Below, in pieces: positions 58,815-64,000 of a stretch of 64,000 nucleotides of DNA (position 1 is its first letter; every line of letters starts with the position of its first letter). The position numbers and the translations under genes were made by a program. Source of the DNA: JAZBPO01 sp963691775 (lineage in GTDB: Bacteria; Pseudomonadota; Gammaproteobacteria; Pseudomonadales; Azotimanducaceae); the NCBI GenBank assembly GCA_963691775.1, contig OY829369.1, positions 434,001-498,000 of the forward strand. Reading direction: 5' to 3'. The notes under the pieces were generated by a model. That model was not told the origin of the DNA. It saw only the letters and a program-made list of their open reading frames with translations, and made no database searches.

Positions 58815-60878
58815 GTGTCCGAGTTCCGCGACGATGATGCAATCGCTCCGGCCGAGTTCCGACGCGCGGATCCGTCGAACGCTGTCGGCGAACGACGCTT
58901 CTCGCTCGCTTCCGTCGGCGTCTCGCTGGCCCTTTTCGTCGTCGCGATGGTCGCAGCCTTCACCTTTATCGCGCATCCCGTACTGATCGTCGTAACGCCC
59001 AAGCCCGAAACCTTCCAGCTCAGTGGCGGCCCGAGCTTCGCCATCGGCGATCGGTTCCTGCTGCTTTCCGGCGCCTATCGGGTCGAGTCGACGCTGCTGG
59101 GCCACCACCCGCTCGATGAGCTCTTCTCGGTTCCCGAGGATGGCGATGTCGTTCGCTACGAGATGCGCCGTCTCCCCGGACGCCTTCGGCTCGCGCTGAC
59201 GCCGGACGTGGATGCAGAAATTCGCGTCGACGGCATTGTTATCGGCCGCCACCCCGGGGAAACGCTCCTCGTGGAGCCGGGGGAGCATGAGATATCCATC
59301 CATACCGAGCGCCATCTGGACGCATCTCGCCTCGTCCTCGTCGAAGGACTCGACCGCCCCTTTGATCTTGCGGTCGAGCTTGAACCCGCCTGGGCCGACG
59401 TGACCCTCACCTCCGCGCCGCCCGGCGCGGAAATCCACGTCGACGGCAAACCAACGGGCGTGCGCACGCCGGCAACGGCAGAGATCCTTGCGGGAGACCG
59501 CGTCGTGACCCTGCACCTGGCCGGACACGAGCCGGCCCGAGCACGCCTTGCGCTGGTGCCCTCGCAGCAGCTCACGCTCGACCGGTTCGAACTCGAGCGC
59601 GTCGCGGGGCGGCTGCGCGTGACCACCAGCCCCACCGGCGCAAGCGTGACCGTCGACGGTGAATTTCGCGGCAGAACGCCCATCACGCTGCCTTTGCGGC
59701 CTGAACGGACCTATCGCCTGGAATTGTTCAAGGCCGGACACAAGCCCGCAACGCGTCAGGTCTCGGTCCAGCCCGATCTCGAGAAGGCGCTGGCGGTCGA
59801 TCTCGAACCGGTCACCGGCGAGCTGCGCGTGGCGGTGGGCCCGCCCGGCGCGCGCCTGTTCGTCGACGGCGCGGACCGCGGCCAGGCAGATCAGGTACTC
59901 GAGCTCACCGCCGAGGCCCACGACATCGAGATTCGCCTCGATGGCTATGCGACCTACAGCGCGACCGTGACGCCACGCCCAGAGTTTTCGCAGGAAATAC
60001 GGCTCACATTGAAAACGATCGAGCAGGCGCGTCTCGAATCGATCAAGCCCGAGCTCGTCGCAGCGAACGGGCAGACGCTGAAGCTGATCCGCCCGGCGAG
60101 ACCGTTCGACATGGGCGCATCGCGCCGGGAGCCTGGCCGGCGCGCCAACGAGGTCCTGCGCGAGGTCGAGGTTCGGCGTCCGTACTACATCGCCACGACC
60201 GAGGTCACCAACGCGCAGTACCGCGCCTTCGAGAGCGGCCACGATGCCGGCAGCTTCGAGCAGTACGACCTGGACGGCGATAATCGCCCGGCCGTGAACG
60301 TCACATGGGCAGGCGCCGCCCGCTACTGCAACTGGCTCTCCGCCCAGGACGGTCTCCGCCCGGTGTACCGCATCGAGCGCGGAGACGTCCGCGGCTTCGA
60401 CCCGAACGCGAATGGCTATCGCCTGCCCACGGAGGCCGAATGGGCCTACGTTGCTCGGGTTCAGGCCGACCAGTCACTGATGCGCTTTCCCTGGGGAGAC
60501 GAGCGGCGGCCCCCGGAAGATCGCATGGGCAACTACGCGGATCGGGCCGCCGAGAATCTGTTGGCGCGTTCGATCCCCGAGTATACGGACGGCTACGTAG
60601 CAACTGCCCCGGTCGGCAACTACGACGCGAACCGCTTCGACCTCCACGACCTCGGGGGCAACGTGGCCGAATGGATCAACGACTTCTACGCCGCCACGGC
60701 CGCAGACCTTCCATCCGGCGCTGTCGACCCGCTTGGGCCGCGAGGGGGCGAGTATCATGTGATCCGCGGTTCAAGCTGGATGCACGGGCAATTGGTGGAC
60801 CTGCGGCTGTCGTTCCGGGATTACGGCCAAGGGGGTCGTCCGGACGTCGGTTTCCGGATTGCGAGGTGGCTTGAATGA
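58815..60878 (+). CDS. PEGA-repeat protein with formylglycine-enzyme-like domain lacking active Cys
   Basis: 687 residues, GTG start. Cytoplasmic head, membrane helix (32-53), then four PEGA-type beta domains (about 121-190, 194-262, 265-333, 335-402; for example SAPPGAEIHVDGKPTG and TSPTGASVTVDGEFRG), then a sulfatase-modifying-factor domain from about 413 (GYRLPTEAEWAYVARV, GNVAEWINDFY, RGSSWMHGQLVDLRLSFRD). In active enzymes the last segment carries two Cys; here there are none, so the domain is probably a binding module. Periplasmic. Confidence 0.85.
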   Translation: MSEFRDDDAIAPAEFRRADPSNAVGERRFSLASVGVSLALFVVAMVAAFTFIAHPVLIVVTPKPETFQLSGGPSFAIGDRFLLLSGAYRVESTLLGHHPLDELFSVPEDGDVVRYEMRRLPGRLRLALTPDVDAEIRVDGIVIGRHPGETLLVEPGEHEISIHTERHLDASRLVLVEGLDRPFDLAVELEPAWADVTLTSAPPGAEIHVDGKPTGVRTPATAEILAGDRVVTLHLAGHEPARARLALVPSQQLTLDRFELERVAGRLRVTTSPTGASVTVDGEFRGRTPITLPLRPERTYRLELFKAGHKPATRQVSVQPDLEKALAVDLEPVTGELRVAVGPPGARLFVDGADRGQADQVLELTAEAHDIEIRLDGYATYSATVTPRPEFSQEIRLTLKTIEQARLESIKPELVAANGQTLKLIRPARPFDMGASRREPGRRANEVLREVEVRRPYYIATTEVTNAQYRAFESGHDAGSFEQYDLDGDNRPAVNVTWAGAARYCNWLSAQDGLRPVYRIERGDVRGFDPNANGYRLPTEAEWAYVARVQADQSLMRFPWGDERRPPEDRMGNYADRAAENLLARSIPEYTDGYVATAPVGNYDANRFDLHDLGGNVAEWINDFYAATAADLPSGAVDPLGPRGGEYHVIRGSSWMHGQLVDLRLSFRDYGQGGRPDVGFRIARWLE

Positions 60879-61117
60879 AACACTGCAGACAGATCGGCGT
60901 CTTGCTCAGCACCCTGCTCGTGCTCATGGGCGCGCAGGCGGCCGAAGCGCCGGCGGACGCCCAAGCCGAGGGGCGCGCACCAACGGAGGTGGACGCAGCC
61001 GACAGCAATGCGCCAGCCACATCAGAGGACCCTGCAGCCGAGGAAGATAACGATGTGTTCGTGCCCAGCGTGGAGGTCTCCGAAGATCGTTCCGTTCCCT
61101 TTCCCGTCGACATCTGA
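60875..61117 (+). CDS. Small exported acidic protein
   Basis: 80 residues with a signal peptide ending GAQAAEAPA, then a disordered acidic region and ending SVEVSEDRSVPFPVDI. No family recognised. ATG overlaps the previous stop, so it is coupled to the PEGA gene and probably a component of the same system. Confidence 0.7.
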   Translation: MKHCRQIGVLLSTLLVLMGAQAAEAPADAQAEGRAPTEVDAADSNAPATSEDPAAEEDNDVFVPSVEVSEDRSVPFPVDI

Positions 61118-61147
61118 AGCCGCCGACCGGTCGGCAGAAGGAGCAAG

Positions 61148-61948
61148 ATGAAGAGCAATCTCAAGTTCGAATTCCTCTACCAGGTCTTCGCCTTGCTGCT
61201 TGCGGCAATCCTCGTACACGCTGTGTACGTCACGCTGATCCGGCCGGAGGCGGCCGCCGATCTCGCCGAGCAGCGCGCGCTCGCCGCCGAGATCGAGGAT
61301 TACGTACCAGAGCGCTCCATCTTCGTCGTGCTCCGCGACTTCGAGCAGGAGGCGTGCTTCATCCTCATGCTCTGGGCCATGGCGATCATGGGCTACAAGG
61401 CCCGCGGCGCTCTGGCCGAGCGCACGCTGCTCGAGGAATCGCTCGTTCCGGTGCCCGAAGGCATCAGCATCCTGCCCGAGGATTCGCGCGAGTACATGCG
61501 GCCCATCCAGGCCCTGGCCGAGGAACAACGCGAATTCCTGCTGCCGCGCACGCTTCTCTCCGCGCTCCAGCGCTTTGCATCAACACGCAACGTTCAAGAC
61601 GTTTCCGAAGCAGTGCGCTCGCTTTGCGACAGCGAATCCGATCGCCTCGACTCGGAGCTTTCGATGGTGCGCTACATCGCCTGGGCAATCCCCTCGATCG
61701 GCTTCATCGGTACCGTCCGCGGAATCGGCGACGCCCTCGGCCAGGCAAATCGGGCGGTCGAAGGCGATATCGCGGGCGTGACGGAATCGCTCGGCGTGGC
61801 CTTCAACTCAACCTTCATCGCCCTGGTCATCAGCATCATCATCATGTTCCTGATGCACCAGCTACAGCTCCTTCAGGATCGCCTCGTGCTCGACACCCAG
61901 GCCTACGCCGACAGCCGCCTTGTGCGACATCTGCAGGTGCGCGAATGA
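61148..61948 (+). CDS. MotA/TolQ/ExbB-like proton channel protein
   Basis: 266 residues. Helices at about 10-31, 68-83, 176-200 and 216-238. The third contains IPSIGFIGTVRGIGDALG and the fourth NSTFIALVISIIIMFL, the channel helices of the ExbB/TolQ/MotA family, with Thr189 and Thr221 in positions that line the pore in relatives. A 90-residue cytoplasmic region lies between helices 2 and 3. The partner is likely the VWA protein at 63329, which carries an ExbD/MotB-like helix. Confidence 0.87.
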   Translation: MKSNLKFEFLYQVFALLLAAILVHAVYVTLIRPEAAADLAEQRALAAEIEDYVPERSIFVVLRDFEQEACFILMLWAMAIMGYKARGALAERTLLEESLVPVPEGISILPEDSREYMRPIQALAEEQREFLLPRTLLSALQRFASTRNVQDVSEAVRSLCDSESDRLDSELSMVRYIAWAIPSIGFIGTVRGIGDALGQANRAVEGDIAGVTESLGVAFNSTFIALVISIIIMFLMHQLQLLQDRLVLDTQAYADSRLVRHLQVRE

Positions 61949-63327
61949 CCCGCGTGATCGAGCTTTCCGACGTCGCCCTGCGCCTCGCGGACGCCGGCGG
62001 CCTGCGCGCAAGCAGTCCCGGGTACGCGATCGTCGACGCGCGCCGCCTGATCGTCGGCACGGAAGCCAGAGCACAGGCGCGCCTCGAACCGCGCTTCGCC
62101 ACGACCCAGTTCTGGCACCGCCTATCGACGGATCCGCTCCCGGTGACGCACCCGTCTGCGCGCACACTGGCAGATCTCGCGCACGCCCACCTGCTCGACC
62201 TCTGGGAGCAGACCGACGACGACGCCGACGACACAGTGATCTTCGCGATCCCGAGCACCTTCGAGCGCGAGCAGCTCGCGCTGCTCCTGGGCATCGTTCG
62301 CGAATGCCCGTTCCGCGCAGTGGGCCTCGTCGACGCCGCGGTCGCGGCGGCGGCCGGCAGCACTGTTGAAGGCAGGCGCATCGCGGTCATCGACGCCCAG
62401 ATGCACGGCGCCGCGCTTACGGTCATCGACCGGGACGGCGATACCCTTCAGCGGAGTTCTGTCATCGACCTGCCGGCGCTCGGCCTGGCGCCGCTGCGCG
62501 AAGCGACCATGAACGTCATCGCTGACTGCTTCGTGCGCGAAACACGCTTCGATCCGCTCCACGATGCACAGACCGAACAGCGCCTGTACGACCACCTGGA
62601 CGCCTGGCTGGCCGAGCTCGCGCGCGGCCAGGAAGCGGAACTCGAACTCCAGACCGCAGCCCAGGTGCATCGGGTCAACCTCAGGCCGCGTCGGATCGAA
62701 GACAAGCTCGGCCCGCGCTTCGATGCCCTCCTGGAAGCGCTGCCCGCCGGAGCAGATCTCCTGGTTGGGCCCCGCCTCGCCGCCATCCCTGGCCTCATGG
62801 CGCGCCTGCGCGAAGCTGCCAGCGGCGCCGTGGAAGCATTCTCCGAGGCGGCCGTCACCGCGAGCACCCTCGCGCACGAGGACGACATTCGTCAGGACGG
62901 CGATGCCCTGCGCTTCGTGACGCGCCTGCCGGCGGGCGCAACGCCGACAGTGCAGGCGTCCGGCACCGAGCGCGAGTCGACGCCAGAGGTTTCACCGCAC
63001 CCCGCGCCCGTGGCGGCGCCACAGGCGGCACCGGAAGTCTCGGCGACCGAAGCGGACGCCCCGACGCACGACGACGCCGTGACCCACGTCCTGCTCGGCC
63101 ACCGCGCCTGGCCCCTGTCACAGGCGCGAATCGAGATCGGCGGACCGAACGGCCTCGACAGTGCGCGCCTGCCCCTCCATCTGGGCACCCTCGAACAGCG
63201 CGCCGACGGCTGGCATCTGACACCTGCCGTCCCCGGCCCGGCCCTTCCGGTGATGGCGCCGGGGGAAGCACGGGTCCTCGGCCCCGCGCACACGCTGGTG
63301 ACCCTCGTCCGGGTGGAGCGCGACTGA
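61945..63327 (+). CDS. Hsp70/actin-fold-like protein, degenerate ATP site
   Basis: 460 residues, cytoplasmic, no signal. The first 300 residues follow the Hsp70 ATPase-domain order: GYAIVDARRLIVG, then VIFAIPSTFEREQLALLLGI (as in the DnaK PSF/QR segment), LVDAAVAAAAG (as in NEPTAAALAYG), and IAVIDAQMHGAALTVI where DnaK has a GGGT phosphate loop. The loop glycines are missing, so ATP hydrolysis is doubtful. The last 80 residues form a distinct beta domain after a Pro/Ala linker. It couples by ATGA to the MotA-like gene and is followed at once by the VWA gene. Confidence 0.75.
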   Translation: MTRVIELSDVALRLADAGGLRASSPGYAIVDARRLIVGTEARAQARLEPRFATTQFWHRLSTDPLPVTHPSARTLADLAHAHLLDLWEQTDDDADDTVIFAIPSTFEREQLALLLGIVRECPFRAVGLVDAAVAAAAGSTVEGRRIAVIDAQMHGAALTVIDRDGDTLQRSSVIDLPALGLAPLREATMNVIADCFVRETRFDPLHDAQTEQRLYDHLDAWLAELARGQEAELELQTAAQVHRVNLRPRRIEDKLGPRFDALLEALPAGADLLVGPRLAAIPGLMARLREAASGAVEAFSEAAVTASTLAHEDDIRQDGDALRFVTRLPAGATPTVQASGTERESTPEVSPHPAPVAAPQAAPEVSATEADAPTHDDAVTHVLLGHRAWPLSQARIEIGGPNGLDSARLPLHLGTLEQRADGWHLTPAVPGPALPVMAPGEARVLGPAHTLVTLVRVERD

Positions 63328-63328
63328 A

Positions 63329-64000
63329 ATGGCGCGACGGCGGCGAGGCGGTACGCCCTCGAACATGTCGTTCCTGGACATCATGTCCTGCGGCTTCGGC
63401 GCGGTAGTGCTGGTGTTCCTCATCACCAAGCACTCCATGAGCGTGCACGCCGAGGAAGTGAACGAGGTGCTCCTCGCCGAGGTTGACCGGATCGAGGTCG
63501 ACGTCGAGGACGGCGAGCTCAACCTGGTGGAACTCGTGGAGGCGCTCGACGACGCCGAGCGCCGCATCGCAGAAGCGGAGGCGTCGGCGGCGAGCCGCGC
63601 GGAAGAACTCGAGGCGCGCGAGATCGACCTCACGCGCCTGAAGGAAATCACGCTTGCGCGGGAAGAGACGCTGAAGACGCTGCGTTCCGACGTCGAGTCC
63701 CTCGAAGCCCAGACAGAGGAAGCCGAGGAGATGAACCTCGGCGACGATCGTCTCGCAAGCGCGGTGCTATCCATCGCGGGCGACGGACAGCGGCAATACC
63801 TCACCGGCCTGCAGGTCAACGGCGATCGGATCCTGATCCTGTTCGATCACTCCGCAAGCATGCTCGACGAAACCATCGTCAACATCATCCGCCGCAGAAA
63901 CATGGACGAGGCGCGCCAGCGCGCTGCGCCGAAATGGCAACAGGCAACGGGCACCTTGCGCTGGCTCTCCGCGAAACTGCCCCGGAAAAGTCGCTTCCAG
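63329..64000 (+). CDS. VWA protein with MotB/ExbD-like N-terminal helix (3' end outside window)
   Basis: 224 residues visible, ATG at 63329. Basic N-terminus, then SFLDIMSCGFGAVVLVFLITK (read in two parts), a single membrane helix with Asp17 just before it, where ExbD and MotB have their proton-carrying Asp. Residues about 40-135 are a long acidic coiled coil. From about 160 a von Willebrand A domain begins, and ILILFDHSASM gives the DxSxS metal-binding site (Asp173, Ser175, Ser177). The end of the domain is cut by the window edge. Confidence 0.85.
   Translation, partial: MARRRRGGTPSNMSFLDIMSCGFGAVVLVFLITKHSMSVHAEEVNEVLLAEVDRIEVDVEDGELNLVELVEALDDAERRIAEAEASAASRAEELEAREIDLTRLKEITLAREETLKTLRSDVESLEAQTEEAEEMNLGDDRLASAVLSIAGDGQRQYLTGLQVNGDRILILFDHSASMLDETIVNIIRRRNMDEARQRAAPKWQQATGTLRWLSAKLPRKSRFQ

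Noticed and set aside
61148..64000. Zorya anti-phage system
   Set aside because: A MotA-like channel is present but no OmpA-type ZorB, helicase or nuclease accompanies it in the window; the channel's partner is a VWA protein, so I do not call it Zorya.

Overview
The window is a GC-rich stretch of a gammaproteobacterial chromosome. Supporting evidence is lipid A and Kdo genes (kdsB, lpxK, msbA), a complete lolCDE set, gammaproteobacterial markers such as epmC and pdxB, nqrM and apbE (normally tied to the sodium-pumping NADH:quinone reductase), and gene order resembling Pseudomonas and its relatives (kdsB-lpxK-exbD-exbB, comEC-DUF2062-lolEDC, msrB divergent from alaA). I cannot name a genus. 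I see no tRNA, rRNA, insertion sequence or CRISPR array. Many neighbours are joined by ATGA or GTGA stop/start overlaps, so operons are long and tightly coupled.

Layout. 1-4283 (minus): an envelope operon exbB-exbD-msbA:lpxK-kdsB in which msbA and lpxK form one continuous reading frame. 4364-8045: a lactone-oxidase-like flavoprotein with a D-threonine-aldolase-family enzyme, and a divergent degenerate EAL/Cache protein. 8070-12406 (minus): galU, a poorly coding stretch with a 42-bp inverted repeat, and clpB. 12699-21090: DUF2244, comEC, DUF2062, lolCDE, nqrM, apbE and a carboxymuconolactone-decarboxylase-family protein. 21204-25243: a convergent periplasmic set (two TPR proteins, an L,D-transpeptidase, an M14 lipoprotein amidase) in which three members share the same C-terminal NTF2-like domain. 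25336-38022 (plus): a heterodimeric ABC exporter, paired acyl-CoA dehydrogenases, a histidine phosphatase, an MFS transporter, a catalytically degenerate cyclase-FHA protein, a TTC38-like protein, and a spermidine synthase-like protein split into a membrane part and an exported part. 38026-42540 (minus): a 1063-residue secreted DUF11 protein followed by the decayed remains of a tandem copy. 42701-53019: gamma-glutamyltransferase, msrB/alaA, and a tightly coupled minus-strand operon (tusA, GGCT, epmC, exonuclease, pdxB, FAD oxidoreductase, NAD-kinase-like, rRNA methyltransferase-like).

53177 to the right edge (plus) holds the most unusual content: a tightly packed set of envelope proteins (TPR/TonB-C, Gly-Pro-rich repeat protein, lipoprotein, TPR membrane protein, PEGA plus formylglycine-enzyme-like protein, small exported protein, MotA/ExbB-like channel, Hsp70/actin-fold protein, and a VWA protein whose N-terminal helix looks like the ExbD/MotB proton-carrying helix). 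I propose that the last three, with their neighbours, encode an uncharacterised proton-channel-driven envelope machine with a VWA domain in place of the usual peptidoglycan-binding domain. This is inference from domain content and order, and the cluster runs off the window.
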